Of a stretch of 64,000 bases of DNA, positions 1 through 8,816 are shown piece by piece. The DNA comes from Comamonadaceae bacterium (GTDB taxonomy: Bacteria > Pseudomonadota > Gammaproteobacteria > Burkholderiales > Burkholderiaceae_C). Both the position numbers and the translations under genes were made by a program. The first letter of the stretch is position 1, and each line of letters opens with the position of its first letter. A model generated the notes under the pieces. That model was not told the origin of the DNA. It was given only the letters and a program-made list of their open reading frames with translations, and ran no database searches. The stretch lies in NCBI GenBank assembly GCA_009996515.1, contig JAACZV010000024.1, positions 31,113-95,112 of the forward strand. The letters run 5' to 3'.

Positions 1-338
1 TGGCCCGGCAGGTCCAGCACCTCGAACTGCAGGCCCAGCAGCGTCACGCGGTCGCCGCCCTGCAGGCGCTGCACCGGCTCGGGCAGCCTCTCGTGGACGG
101 GGCCGTAGACGGGGCCTTGCAGGCGCGGGCGCAGCGCATCGACGCCGCCGACATGATCGCCGTGGTGGTGGGTCAATAGAATGCCGGCCAGCGTCAAGCC
201 CCGGGCATCCAGCGCCGCCGCCACGGGCGTGGCGTCACCGGGATCGACGACCAGGGCCTCGCGGCCGTTGTCCAGCAGCCAGAGGTAGTTGTCGTCGAAG
301 GCGGGAATTGGCGTCAGCGTCAAAGGCGCATCACCCAT
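1..338 (-). CDS. gloB: Hydroxyacylglutathione hydrolase (glyoxalase II), N-terminal part
   Basis: This gene runs off the left edge, so only about 112 N-terminal residues are visible. Glyoxalase II hydrolyses S-D-lactoylglutathione to D-lactate and glutathione in the cytosol, the second step of methylglyoxal detoxification. The metallo-beta-lactamase zinc motif THHHGDH is at residues 56-62, preceded by the typical start IPAFDDNYLWLL and a VVDPGD motif. The ATG at 338-336 is the only in-frame ATG near the family's usual start. It shares the tetramer CATG with the start codon of the divergent methyltransferase gene, so the two coding regions overlap by two bases. The same neighbourhood (gloB, methyltransferase, rnhA) is known from E. 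coli. Confidence 0.93.
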   Translation of the reverse strand, partial: MGDAPLTLTPIPAFDDNYLWLLDNGREALVVDPGDATPVAAALDARGLTLAGILLTHHHGDHVGGVDALRPRLQGPVYGPVHERLPEPVQRLQGGDRVTLLGLQFEVLDLPG

Positions 339-1083
339 GACAGATAAAGCGCCGAGTATAGATTTGGCAGCCTGGCTGCAGACCCCGCCCGGGCGCCATT
401 TACTCGCCTGGGAGCAGACCCAGGTCGATGCGGCCGTGGCCGACCTGTTCGGCTTCCACGCGCTGCAGCTGGGCCTGCCCGAGCTCGAGGGCCTGCAGGC
501 CAACCGCATGCCGCACCGCTGGCTGGCCGGCCGCGATGCCGGCTGCGATGTGCAGTGCGATTTCGACGCCTTGCCCTTCGAGAGCGCCAGCCTGGACCTG
601 GTGCTGCTGCCGCATGCGCTGGAGCTGGCCTGTGACGCCCATGCGCTGCTGCGCGAGGTGGAGCGCGTGCTGCGGCCCGAGGGGCGGCTCATCGTGTTCG
701 GCCTGAACCCGGCCAGCCTTTGGAGCCTGCGCCAGAACCTGGGCCGGCTGGGGCGCCGCGGCGAACCCTATCTGCCCGGCGGGGGCGACTGCATCGGCTA
801 CTGGCGGCTGCGCGACTGGCTCAAGCTGCTGAGCTTCGACGTCGAGGCCGCGCGCTTCGGCCTGTACCGCCCGCCGCTGCGCTCGGAGGCCTGGCTGCAG
901 CGCTGGCGCTGGATAGACGGCGTCGGCTCGCGCTGGTGGCCGGTGCTGGGCGCCGTCTACTTCATCCAGGCGGTCAAGCGCGTGCAGGGCATGCGCATGA
1001 TCGGCCTGGCCAGGAACCCACGCGCGGCCGCCAAGAAGGCGCCGGCCGTCGCGCTGAACAACCATCACAACAAGAATGACTGA
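337..1083 (+). CDS. SAM-dependent methyltransferase (YafS-like, class I)
   Basis: The product is 248 residues with a type 11 methyltransferase fold. The middle has the acidic loop [20 protein letters not shown] followed by a [11 protein letters not shown] motif, typical of the post-SAM-binding strand. The glycine-rich motif I is poorly conserved (residues 40-60), so the substrate cannot be named. I chose the ATG at 337 rather than an upstream TTG because the latter would run deep into gloB. The gene sits between gloB (divergent) and rnhA (same strand, 8 bp overlap), as yafS does in E. coli. Function beyond methyl transfer is unknown; cytosolic by lack of any signal or membrane segment. Confidence 0.8.
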   Translation: MTDKAPSIDLAAWLQTPPGRHLLAWEQTQVDAAVADLFGFHALQLGLPELEGLQANRMPHRWLAGRDAGCDVQCDFDALPFESASLDLVLLPHALELACDAHALLREVERVLRPEGRLIVFGLNPASLWSLRQNLGRLGRRGEPYLPGGGDCIGYWRLRDWLKLLSFDVEAARFGLYRPPLRSEAWLQRWRWIDGVGSRWWPVLGAVYFIQAVKRVQGMRMIGLARNPRAAAKKAPAVALNNHHNKND

Positions 1084-1555
1084 AACCACCCCGCCTGCCG
1101 TCGCGATCAAGCGGCCGCAGGTCACGATCTACACCGACGGCGCCTGCAAGGGCAACCCCGGCCCCGGCGGCTGGGGCGCCTGGCTGTCCAGCGGCGGCCA
1201 CGACAAGGAAATGTTCGGTGGCGAACGCGAGACCACCAACAACCGCATGGAGCTGACCGCGCCCATCGAGGCGCTGGCCTCGCTCAAGCGCAGCTGCGAC
1301 GTCGTCATCTACATGGACAGCGAGTACGTGCGCAAGGGCATCACCGAGTGGATACACAACTGGCAGCGCCGCGGCTGGAAGACGGCCGACGGCAAGCCGG
1401 TCAAGAACGCCGACCTCTGGCAGCGCCTGGACGCGCTGCGCAAGCTGCACCATGTGGACTGGCGCTGGGTCCGGGGCCATGCGGGTGACCCCGGCAATGA
1501 GCGCGCCGACCAGCTGGCCAACAAGGGCGTGGCTTCCATAGGCCGGCCGCGTTAG
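1076..1555 (+). CDS. rnhA: Ribonuclease HI
   Basis: RNase HI (159 residues) cuts the RNA strand of RNA-DNA hybrids during replication and R-loop removal. All catalytic residues are visible: Asp21 in [18 protein letters not shown], Glu59 in [13 protein letters not shown], Asp81 in IYMDSEYV, and the C-terminal His135 and Asp145 in [18 protein letters not shown]. Length and motif spacing match the E. coli enzyme, with a short N-terminal extension of about ten residues. The ATG lies inside the end of the methyltransferase gene (overlap 1076-1083), implying translational coupling. In many proteobacteria dnaQ follows; here it does not, and an exported amidohydrolase gene starts 38 bp downstream. 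Confidence 0.97.
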   Translation: MTETTPPAVAIKRPQVTIYTDGACKGNPGPGGWGAWLSSGGHDKEMFGGERETTNNRMELTAPIEALASLKRSCDVVIYMDSEYVRKGITEWIHNWQRRGWKTADGKPVKNADLWQRLDALRKLHHVDWRWVRGHAGDPGNERADQLANKGVASIGRPR

Positions 1556-1593
1556 TAAAGTCCGCGCACCCCAACCCTCCAGGGATCGTGCCC

Positions 1594-3624
1594 ATGAAGT
1601 TGCTGCCCCCGCTGATCGCGCTGCTGCTGGCCGCCGCTGGCCAAGCCCAGGCCCAGGCCCAGACCTACACCGTGCTGTGCGCCAAGGTGGCCTGCGGGCG
1701 GCTGCTGGTCACCGAGACGGCCGGCCGGCTGGACGTGGACTACAGCTACCGCAACAACGGCCGCGGCCCCGACCAGAAGGAGGTGCTGGAGTTCGCGCCG
1801 GACGGCGCCTGGACGGGCTACCGCACCGAGGGCGTGTCCACCTATGGCGCGCGCATTGACGAGAGCTTCGAGCTGAAGGACGGCCGCGCCAGCTGGCGCT
1901 CGCCGGTGGATGGCGGCGCGCGCGCGGACGCGGGGCGGGAGCGGGTCTACCTGCCGGTGCAGGCCAGCCCGGCCTGGGCCGCGCGCGTCGCGCGCACGCT
2001 GCTGCAGCGCCCCGGCCAGCGCGCCGCCGCGCTGCCGGTGGGCCAACTCGCCCTGGAGCGGGTGCAGACGCTCAGGCCCGCCGGTGCCGCTTTCGACGTG
2101 GGCCTGTACGCCATCGAGGGCCTGGACCTGGAGCCCGGCTATCTGTGGCTGCGCGAGGACAACCAGGCGCTGTTCGCCAAGATCGACCCCGGTTGGGGCG
2201 GCACGCTGCTGCAGGGCTTCGAGGCCGAGATGGACCGCCTGTCCGACGTGCAGAAGGCCGCGCAGCTGGCGCGGCTGCAGCGCCTGGCCAAGACCCTGCC
2301 CCAGGCCTTGCCGGGCCTGACCGTCATCGAGGGCGTGCGCTGGTTCGATGCGCAGGCGGCCGTGCTGCGCGGGCCGTCGGACGTCTACCTCTACGAAGGC
2401 CGCATCGCGGCCATCGCCAAGCCCGGCAGCCTGGGGCCCGTCGGGCCGGCCCAGCGCATCAGCGGCCAGGGCCGCACGCTGCTGCCCGGCTTCGTCGACA
2501 TGCACGCCCACCTGGACGCCAGCGCGCTGCTGCTGAATCTGGCCTCGGGCGTGACGGCGGTGCGCGACGTGGGCAACAGCAATGCCGACCTGGCCGAGCT
2601 GCGCGGCCGCATCGAGCGCGGCGAGCTGCTGGGCCCGCGCATCGCGGCCAACGGCTTCATCGAGGGCAAGAGCCCGTTCTCGTCGCAGGCCGACTTCGTG
2701 CCCGACAACCTGCCCGACGCGCTGGCCGCCATCGACTGGTATGCCGCCCATGGCTATCGCCAGCTCAAGCTCTACAACTCCATCCGGCCCGAGTGGGTGA
2801 AGCCCATGGTGGCGCATGCGCGCGCCCTGGGCCTGCGCACCGGCGGCCATGTGCCGGCCTTCATGACGGCGCGCCAGGCCGTCGAGGCCGGCTACGACGA
2901 GCTGCACCACATCAACCAGGTCACGCTGAACTTCCTGGTCGGCAAGGACGACGACACGCGCACGCTGCTGCGCTTCAATCTGGTGGGCGACAAGGCCGCG
3001 GACCTGAAGCTCAACGACCGCCGCACGCAGGACTTCCTCGCGCTGCTCAAGACCAAGGGCACGGTCGTCGACGCGACCATGACCGCCTTCGAGGCCCAGT
3101 ACACGCAGCGCCAGGGCCAGCCCAACCCCAGCTATGCGATGGTGGCGGCCCATCTGCCGGCCGTCGTGCAGCGCAGCTACCTGTCCGCCGAGGTGGACAT
3201 GGACGACGCCAAGGCCAGGCGCTGGAGCGCGAGCTGGCGGGTCATGATGGACTTGCTGCGCCGCATGCACGCGGCCGGCATCCCGTTGGTGGCCGGCACC
3301 GACGCGACGCCGGGCCTGGCGCTGCAGCGCGAGCTGGAGCTCTATGTGCAGGCCGGCATCCCGGCCGCGCAGGCGCTGAAGATAGCCACCTGGAACGGCG
3401 CCAAGTACAGCGACCGGCTGCACGAGATCGGCAGCATCGAGCGCGGCAAACGCGCCGACCTGGTGCTGGTGGACGGCGACCCGGTGGCCGACATCCGAGC
3501 CATCCGCCGCATCGCGCTGGTCATCCAGGGCCACAACAACGAAACCCGGGCGCTGTCGCCGTCGGCGCTCTATCAGGCCATGGGCATCCAGCCCTTCGTG
3601 GCTGCGGCGGAGATCACGAAATGA
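1594..3624 (+). CDS. Exported amidohydrolase (imidazolonepropionase / Xaa-Pro dipeptidase type)
   Basis: The 676-residue product begins with a signal peptide (MKLLPPLIALLLAAAGQAQA) and should act in the periplasm. An N-terminal region of about 230 residues has no motif I recognise. The C-terminal amidohydrolase barrel carries the metal-binding GFVDMHAHLDASALL, a TGGHVPAF and ELHHINQ pair of histidine motifs, and the late aspartate in AGTDATPG, followed by the usual RGKRADLVLVDGDP segment. Members act on cyclic amides, dipeptides or related compounds; the substrate is not readable here. I prefer the ATG at 1594 over a GTG at 1588. Its stop overlaps the start of a dipeptide-type binding protein by four bases, which favours a peptide-like substrate. 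Confidence 0.85.
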   Translation: MKLLPPLIALLLAAAGQAQAQAQTYTVLCAKVACGRLLVTETAGRLDVDYSYRNNGRGPDQKEVLEFAPDGAWTGYRTEGVSTYGARIDESFELKDGRASWRSPVDGGARADAGRERVYLPVQASPAWAARVARTLLQRPGQRAAALPVGQLALERVQTLRPAGAAFDVGLYAIEGLDLEPGYLWLREDNQALFAKIDPGWGGTLLQGFEAEMDRLSDVQKAAQLARLQRLAKTLPQALPGLTVIEGVRWFDAQAAVLRGPSDVYLYEGRIAAIAKPGSLGPVGPAQRISGQGRTLLPGFVDMHAHLDASALLLNLASGVTAVRDVGNSNADLAELRGRIERGELLGPRIAANGFIEGKSPFSSQADFVPDNLPDALAAIDWYAAHGYRQLKLYNSIRPEWVKPMVAHARALGLRTGGHVPAFMTARQAVEAGYDELHHINQVTLNFLVGKDDDTRTLLRFNLVGDKAADLKLNDRRTQDFLALLKTKGTVVDATMTAFEAQYTQRQGQPNPSYAMVAAHLPAVVQRSYLSAEVDMDDAKARRWSASWRVMMDLLRRMHAAGIPLVAGTDATPGLALQRELELYVQAGIPAAQALKIATWNGAKYSDRLHEIGSIERGKRADLVLVDGDPVADIRAIRRIALVIQGHNNETRALSPSALYQAMGIQPFVAAAEITK

Positions 3625-5177
3625 AACGCCTTGCCGCTCTGTTGCTGGCCCTGCCGCTGATGGCACAGGCCGATACCACGCTGCGCTTCTGCGCCGCCGG
3701 CAGCCCCAAGACCTTCGATCCGGCGATGACCGACAGCGGCATCGACCATGTGGCCCACCTGCCCATCTTCGGCACCCTGGTCGAGATCCGGCGCGGCACC
3801 GACCAGCTCATCCCCGGGCTGGCCACCAGCTGGAGCGTCAGCCCCGACGGCCTGGCCTACACCTTCGAGCTGCGCCGCGGCGTGAGCTGGCACAGCGTCG
3901 ACGGCTTCAAGCCCACGCGCGAGTTCAATGCCGACGACGTGCTGTTCACCTTCGGCCGCCTGCTCAGTCGCGACAGTGCCTTCGCCAAGGCCTTCCCCAG
4001 CGTGTCGCCCTATGTCGTGTCCTTCGGCTGGGAGAAGCTGATCCGCCAGGTCGAGAAGCTGGGCGAGCACCAGGTGCGCTTCACGCTGGCCGAGCGCGAC
4101 GCGTCCTTCCTGTCGGCGCTGAGCTTCGCCTTCACGATGATCCAGTCCGCCGAGCTGGGCGCGCAGCTGCTCAAGGCCGGCACGCCGCAGCGCATCGCGC
4201 AGCTGCCGGTGGGCACCGGCCCGTTCCAGTTCAAGAGCTTCCGTGCCGACAGCGTCATCCGCTACGTGAAGCATCCGGGCTGGTGGCGCCAGGCCGAGCG
4301 GCCACGCGCCGACCAGCTGGTCTACGCGATCACGCCCGACGCCAGCGTGCGCGCGCAGCGCCTCAAACGCGACGAATGCGACATCGCCGCGCCGGTGGGC
4401 CCGGCCGAGCTGGACATGCTGAAGAAGGACCCCGCCATCAAGCTCGCGACGGCGCCGGGCATGAACGTGGGCATCCTGGCCTACAACACCAAGCGCCCGG
4501 CGCTGTCCAAGGTCGAGGTGCGCCAGGCGCTGGACATGGCCATCGACAAGGCCGCCATCCTGCGCGCCGTCTACGGCGAGGCCGGCACGCTGGCCACCAG
4601 CCCCATCCCGGCCGCCAACTGGGCGCATGACGCGACGCTCAAAGCCCAGCCGCACGACCCCGCCAAGGCTCGCGCCCTGCTGCAGAAGGCCGGCGTGCTG
4701 CCGCTGAACATCACGCTGTGGGCCATGCCGGTGGTGCGCAACTACAACCCCAACGGCCAGCGCATGGCGCAGATGATCCAGTCTGACTGGGCCAAGGTGG
4801 GCGTGACGGCGCGCATCGTCAGCTACGAATGGGGCGAGTACCTGCGCCGCATCGACGCCGGCGAGCATGACGCGGCGCTGAGCGGCTGGAACGGCGATCC
4901 CGAGCCCGCCAACACGGCCGGCCAGCTGGCCTGCGGCGCGGCCAGCGGCACGTTCTGGTGCAACCCGGCCTATGACCGGCTGCTGGCCGAGGCCCGCCAG
5001 GCGCTGAAGCAGGAAGACCGCAAGCTGCTCTACGCCAAGGCCCAGCGCCTCGCGATGCAGGAGCTGCCCTGGACCCCGATCGCCTACGGGCGCCTGGCCG
5101 TGCCGCAGCGCGCAGCGGTCAAGGGTTTCGTCGTGGACCTGGACGGCGGCATGTATTTCGACGGCGTCATGAAATAG
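3621..5177 (+). CDS. ABC transporter substrate-binding protein, family 5 (dipeptide/oligopeptide type)
   Basis: The product has 518 residues, a signal peptide ending near residue 17 (ALPLMAQA) and the DppA/OppA-like fold. The start of the mature protein, [20 protein letters not shown], is characteristic, as are [33 protein letters not shown] and the [22 protein letters not shown] segment. Such proteins bind di- or oligopeptides in the periplasm and deliver them to an inner-membrane permease. No permease or ATPase genes are adjacent, so this is an orphan receptor. It begins with an ATGA overlap on the upstream exported amidohydrolase, suggesting that the enzyme and the binding protein handle the same class of molecule. 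That link is inference from context only. Confidence 0.9.
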   Translation: MKRLAALLLALPLMAQADTTLRFCAAGSPKTFDPAMTDSGIDHVAHLPIFGTLVEIRRGTDQLIPGLATSWSVSPDGLAYTFELRRGVSWHSVDGFKPTREFNADDVLFTFGRLLSRDSAFAKAFPSVSPYVVSFGWEKLIRQVEKLGEHQVRFTLAERDASFLSALSFAFTMIQSAELGAQLLKAGTPQRIAQLPVGTGPFQFKSFRADSVIRYVKHPGWWRQAERPRADQLVYAITPDASVRAQRLKRDECDIAAPVGPAELDMLKKDPAIKLATAPGMNVGILAYNTKRPALSKVEVRQALDMAIDKAAILRAVYGEAGTLATSPIPAANWAHDATLKAQPHDPAKARALLQKAGVLPLNITLWAMPVVRNYNPNGQRMAQMIQSDWAKVGVTARIVSYEWGEYLRRIDAGEHDAALSGWNGDPEPANTAGQLACGAASGTFWCNPAYDRLLAEARQALKQEDRKLLYAKAQRLAMQELPWTPIAYGRLAVPQRAAVKGFVVDLDGGMYFDGVMK

Positions 5178-5187
5178 CCCACCCCCT

Positions 5188-5216
5188 GCCGGCTGCGCCG
5201 GCCCCCTCAAGGGGGC
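5188..5216 (+). terminator. Tandem GC-rich hairpins after the binding-protein gene
   Basis: Two adjacent perfect stem-loops share their boundary. The first pairs GCCGGC (5188-5193) with GCCGGC (5197-5202) around TGC. The second pairs GCCCCC (5201-5206) with GGGGGC (5211-5216) around TCAA. They begin 11 bases after the stop codon of the binding-protein gene. There is no T run, so classical intrinsic termination is uncertain. The layout looks like a dispersed palindromic repeat common in related betaproteobacterial genomes, which may also protect the 3' end of the transcript. Confidence 0.5.
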
Positions 5217-5296
5217 GCCGTCGATGGCCCGGCAAAGCCGGTTCCATGACGGCCGCTGGGGAAGGCATTACGTATGGAAAGACGGAAAGGTCAATC

Positions 5297-5863
5297 GTGA
5301 GCATCAAGAGCGACAAGTGGATACGCCGCATGGCGGAGCAGCACGGCATGATCGAGCCCTTCGAGCCCGGCCAGGTGCGCGAGCGGGACGGCCGCAAGAT
5401 CGTCAGTTACGGCACCAGCAGCTATGGCTACGACATCCGCTGCGCCCCCGAGTTCAAGGTCTTCACCAACATCCACTCCACGGTGGTGGATCCGAAGAAC
5501 TTCGACGAGAACAGCTTCGTCGACGTCAACAAGGACGTCTGCATCATCCCGCCCAACAGCTTCGCGCTGGCGCGCACGGTGGAGTACTTCCGCATTCCGC
5601 GCAATGTGCTGACGGTCTGCCTGGGCAAGAGCACCTATGCCCGCTGCGGCATCATCGTCAACGTGACGCCCTTCGAGCCGGAGTGGGAAGGCTATGTGAC
5701 GCTGGAGTTCAGCAACACCACGCCGCTGCCGGCCAAGATCTATGCCGGCGAGGGCTGCGCCCAGGTGCTGTTCTTCGAGAGCGACGAGGTCTGCGAGACC
5801 AGCTACAAGGACCGCGGTGGCAAGTACCAGGGCCAGGTGGGCGTGACGCTGCCCAAGACCTGA
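5297..5863 (+). CDS. dcd: dCTP deaminase
   Basis: The 188-residue enzyme deaminates dCTP to dUTP and ammonia, feeding dTMP synthesis through dUTPase. The sequence is the betaproteobacterial form: it starts [20 protein letters not shown] and contains [12 protein letters not shown], the nucleotide-binding [11 protein letters not shown] and the catalytic-region [20 protein letters not shown] use the GTG at 5297 because SIKSDKW is the conserved N-terminus of this family in Burkholderiales; in-frame starts further upstream would add unrelated residues. A dUTPase gene, which uses the product, lies about 29 kb away at 34103. The gene stands alone, between the peptide-binding protein and a hypothetical gene. 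Confidence 0.96.
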   Translation: MSIKSDKWIRRMAEQHGMIEPFEPGQVRERDGRKIVSYGTSSYGYDIRCAPEFKVFTNIHSTVVDPKNFDENSFVDVNKDVCIIPPNSFALARTVEYFRIPRNVLTVCLGKSTYARCGIIVNVTPFEPEWEGYVTLEFSNTTPLPAKIYAGEGCAQVLFFESDEVCETSYKDRGGKYQGQVGVTLPKT

Positions 5864-5993
5864 GCGCGGTCCCCGGGGCTTGAGCCGGAAGAGGCCGAGT
5901 TAGCCGGGCCTTTTCGGGCTTTATCCGGCCTTCGCGCGGCCGATGGCCGGGCACGATGGCGGCCATCACGCCAAAGTCCGCCCGAGGCCCCTC

Positions 5994-6362
5994 ATGCTGA
6001 TCCCGCTGCACCTGATCCCCGTTCCTGCCGACGAGCCCCGCGGCCTGGGCGACCCGGGCCATGCCTGCAGCGGCCTCAAGATCGCCCAGGGCGTGCATCT
6101 GGGCGACATCCGCGCCCTCGGCCTGACGGTGGCCGGCGCCACCAGCGGCCCGGTGGACAGCGGCGACCTGCTGCGCTTTGGCCAACTGATGAACGACGCC
6201 GGCCTGGCCGTCAACCCCACGCGCATGCTGTACGACCGTCACTACGCCTACGAGCGGCTGGCCGACGGCCATCGCAGCGGCCATCCCGGCCTGCGCGAGC
6301 TGGCCCGGGAGCTGTTCCAGGCCTACCAGACCGCCGGCGAGTGGATAGGGCTGACCCACTGA
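5994..6362 (+). CDS. Hypothetical protein, 122 residues
   Basis: I do not recognise this protein. It reads as a genuine coding region because its frame has normal GC-skewed third positions and a plausible protein composition, with no low-complexity shadow look. It is soluble and lacks a signal peptide. Features are an N-terminal hydrophobic strand (MLIPLHLIPVPADEP), a central GVHLGDIRALGLTVAG segment, and a C-terminal helix GLRELARELFQAYQ. The ATG at 5994 is chosen because a GAGG lies six bases upstream; an ATG at 5943 would add 17 residues rich in histidine and arginine. It is flanked by dcd and the S46 peptidase on the same strand. Confidence 0.55.
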   Translation: MLIPLHLIPVPADEPRGLGDPGHACSGLKIAQGVHLGDIRALGLTVAGATSGPVDSGDLLRFGQLMNDAGLAVNPTRMLYDRHYAYERLADGHRSGHPGLRELARELFQAYQTAGEWIGLTH

Positions 6363-6451
6363 GCTGAGCTGAGCGGGGCCCGGCCCGCCGCGCGCGGGCA
6401 GGGCAGGGGCGCGGGTTACGCTTGCGGTTTCGCCTTTTCGCAACCCGTTTC

Positions 6452-8629
6452 ATGAACCGTCATTCCCTCTCGCTGCTGGCCGCTGCCGCGCTGGCCGCCT
6501 CTCTTGCCCATGCCGAAGAAGGCATGTGGATGCCCAAGCAACTGCCGCAGATCGCGAAAGCCCTGAAGGCCGGCGGCCTGGCCATGGACCCGGCCAAGCT
6601 CAAGGAGCTGACCCAGTTCCCCATGGGCGCCGTCGTGTCGCTGGGCGGCTGCACGGCCAGCTTCGTGTCGCCGCAAGGCCTGGTGGTGACCAACCACCAC
6701 TGCGCCTACGGCAGCATCCAGTACAACTCCAGGCCCGACCGCGACCTGCTGAAGAACGGCTTCTACGCGACGACGCTGGCCGACGAGCTGCCCGCCGCGC
6801 CCGGCAGCCGCATCTACGTCACCGTCGACATGAAGGACGTCAGCGCCGACATCCTGAACGACAAGACCCGCGCGCTGGCCGGCAAGGCCCGCACCGATGC
6901 CATCGAGGCCAGCGAGAAGCGGCTGGTGGCCGCCTGCGAGGCCGACGCGGGCCATCGCTGCAACGTCTATTCCTTCTTCGGCGGCCTGCAGTTCCAGCTC
7001 ATCAAGCAGCTGGAGATCCGCGACGTGCGCCTGGTGCATGCGCCGGCCACCGGCGTGGGCCTGTTCGGCGGCGATGCCGACAACTGGGTCTGGCCGCGCC
7101 ACACCGGCGACTACAGCTTCTACCGCGCCTATGTGGGCCCGGACGGCAAGCCGGCCGAGTTCAGCAAGGACAACAAGCCCTACCAGCCGAAGTTCCACCT
7201 GAAGATGGCCAGCAGCCCGCTGAACGAAGGCGACTTCGTCATGGTGGCGGGCTATCCGGGCCGCACCAACCGCCACCGCCTGCCCACCGAGGTGGACTTC
7301 GCCTTCGGCTTCGACCAGCCGGCCAAGATCAAGGCCTATGGCGAGTCCATCGAGCTGATCAAGGCCGAGACGGCCGGCCGCCGCGAGGGCGAGATCAAGA
7401 TGGCCGCCCGCATGCAGGGGCTGCAGAACACCTTCAAGAACTACTCGGGCCAGCAGCAGAGCTACGACGGCAGCGACATCCTGGCCCGCAAGACGGCCGA
7501 GTTCGACAGGCTCAAGGCCTGGGTCAACGCCTCGCCCGAGCGCCAGCAGCGCTACGGCGCCGACATCGCCGCGGCCGAGAGCCTGATCGCCCAGCGCCAG
7601 GCCACCGTGAAGGCCGAATACCTGATGGGCTACATGTCACCCGTGCTGCTGAGCTCGGCCCGCCAGCTGTACGAGATCGCCAACGAGCGCGCCAAGCCCG
7701 ACGCGGAGCGCAAGAGTGGCTTCCAGGAGCGCGACCTGCCGCGCCTGCGCGCCGCCCAGCAGTCGCTGGAGCGCCGCTACGACGAGCCCACCGACAAGCG
7801 CCTGGCGGCCCATTTCCTGGCCCAGTACCTGGCCCAGCCGGCCGCCACGCTGAACGCCGCCTGGCTGAACGCCCTGGGCCTGCAGGCGGGCCAGGACGAG
7901 GCCGCCATCCGCGCCCGCCTGGACGCCCTCTATGCCGGCAGCCAGCTGGCCGACACGGCCCAGCGCCTGGCCTGGCTGGGCAAGGACGTCGCCGCGTTCA
8001 AGGCCAGCGACGACGCCTTCATCAAGCTGGCCGTGGCGCTGTACGAGGACGGCGAGCGCCGCGAGAACCGCGACAAGGAACTGGCCGGCAAGTTGCAGAA
8101 GGCCTATGCCGGCGTGCAGCAGGCCATGATCGATTACCACGCCAGCCGCGGCGAGGCCGTCTACCCCGACGCCAACAGCACGCTGCGAATCAGCTTCGGC
8201 AAGGTGCAGGGCCGCACGCCCGGCAGCGACGGCAGCAACTGGACGGCGTTCACGACGCTGCGTGGCATCGTCGCCAAGCACCGCGGCCCGGACGAGGCGG
8301 GCGGCGAGTTCAACGCGCCGGCCGAGCAGCTGGCCGCCATCAAGGCGCGCGACTTCGGCAAGTACTACGTGAAGGGCCTGGACTCGGTGCCGGTGAACTT
8401 CCTGTCCACGCTGGACACCACCGGCGGCAACTCCGGCTCGCCGGTGCTGAACAAGAATGCCGAGCTGGTGGGCCTGCTGTTCGACGGCACGCTGGATGCC
8501 GTCATCTCGGACTGGGACTTCAATCCGAAGATGGTGCGCAGCATCTGCGTGGATGCGCGCTACATGCTGTGGCAGATGAGCAAGGTCGACAAGACGACGC
8601 GCCTGCTAGAAGAAATGGGCGTCAAGTAA
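6452..8629 (+). CDS. S46 family dipeptidyl-peptidase (DPP7-like)
   Basis: The 725-residue protein has a signal peptide (LAAAALAASLAHA) and should be periplasmic or surface-exposed. S46 enzymes remove dipeptides from peptide N-termini with a chymotrypsin-like triad. The histidine lies in VVTNHHCAYG (about residue 82), the aspartate in the WVWPRHTGDYSF region, and the nucleophile Ser661 in TTGGNSGSPVLN. The family separates DPP7 (hydrophobic P1) from DPP11 (acidic P1) by Gly or Arg at one position; here it is Gly679 in LLFDGTLDAV, so a DPP7-like preference is inferred. The ATG at 6452 gives the clean signal peptide. The gene ends just before a dispersed structured repeat. Confidence 0.92.
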   Translation: MNRHSLSLLAAAALAASLAHAEEGMWMPKQLPQIAKALKAGGLAMDPAKLKELTQFPMGAVVSLGGCTASFVSPQGLVVTNHHCAYGSIQYNSRPDRDLLKNGFYATTLADELPAAPGSRIYVTVDMKDVSADILNDKTRALAGKARTDAIEASEKRLVAACEADAGHRCNVYSFFGGLQFQLIKQLEIRDVRLVHAPATGVGLFGGDADNWVWPRHTGDYSFYRAYVGPDGKPAEFSKDNKPYQPKFHLKMASSPLNEGDFVMVAGYPGRTNRHRLPTEVDFAFGFDQPAKIKAYGESIELIKAETAGRREGEIKMAARMQGLQNTFKNYSGQQQSYDGSDILARKTAEFDRLKAWVNASPERQQRYGADIAAAESLIAQRQATVKAEYLMGYMSPVLLSSARQLYEIANERAKPDAERKSGFQERDLPRLRAAQQSLERRYDEPTDKRLAAHFLAQYLAQPAATLNAAWLNALGLQAGQDEAAIRARLDALYAGSQLADTAQRLAWLGKDVAAFKASDDAFIKLAVALYEDGERRENRDKELAGKLQKAYAGVQQAMIDYHASRGEAVYPDANSTLRISFGKVQGRTPGSDGSNWTAFTTLRGIVAKHRGPDEAGGEFNAPAEQLAAIKARDFGKYYVKGLDSVPVNFLSTLDTTGGNSGSPVLNKNAELVGLLFDGTLDAVISDWDFNPKMVRSICVDARYMLWQMSKVDKTTRLLEEMGVK

Positions 8630-8632
8630 AGA

Positions 8633-8765
8633 GCCCCTCGCCCAGCCTGCCCTGCTGAACGCGGGCAGTCTGGTCGGTCCCCCGAGGGGACGGCGATGCT
8701 CGCGGCATCGAGCCGCGAGCACATCGCCAGCCGGGCCGGCTTGGGGCGGCCCGGCGCTCGGCCCG
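8633..8765 (+). repeat. Structured dispersed repeat, copy 1
   Basis: This 133 bp element fills most of the gap between two convergent genes. Its 3' core (8679-8765) is about 90 percent identical to 28504-28592. It holds a CCCC/GGGG hairpin (8678-8692 region), a long hairpin at 8692-8728 and a third stem CCGGGCCG/CGGCCCGG (8731-8738 with 8747-8754). The central hairpin is TGCTCGCGGC, loop ATCGA, GCCGCGAGCA, extended by GGCGA/TCGCC across a two-base bulge. It starts four bases after the peptidase stop codon. No coding potential is evident. Confidence 0.8.
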
Positions 8766-8816
8766 AAATGCGCAACGAGGAACGGCGGCCGAAGGCCGTC
8801 GTTTTCATTTGCAGCC

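Noticed and set aside
1552..3666. 704-codon open frame antisense to the exported amidohydrolase gene
   Set aside because: It is a mirror of the GC-rich codon pattern; the product is rich in Gln, Arg, His and Ala with no motif, while the plus strand has a full enzyme with signal peptide.
5943..5993. Longer start for the 122-residue hypothetical protein
   Set aside because: The added residues are His/Arg-rich and non-protein-like, and the ATG at 5994 has a better ribosome site.
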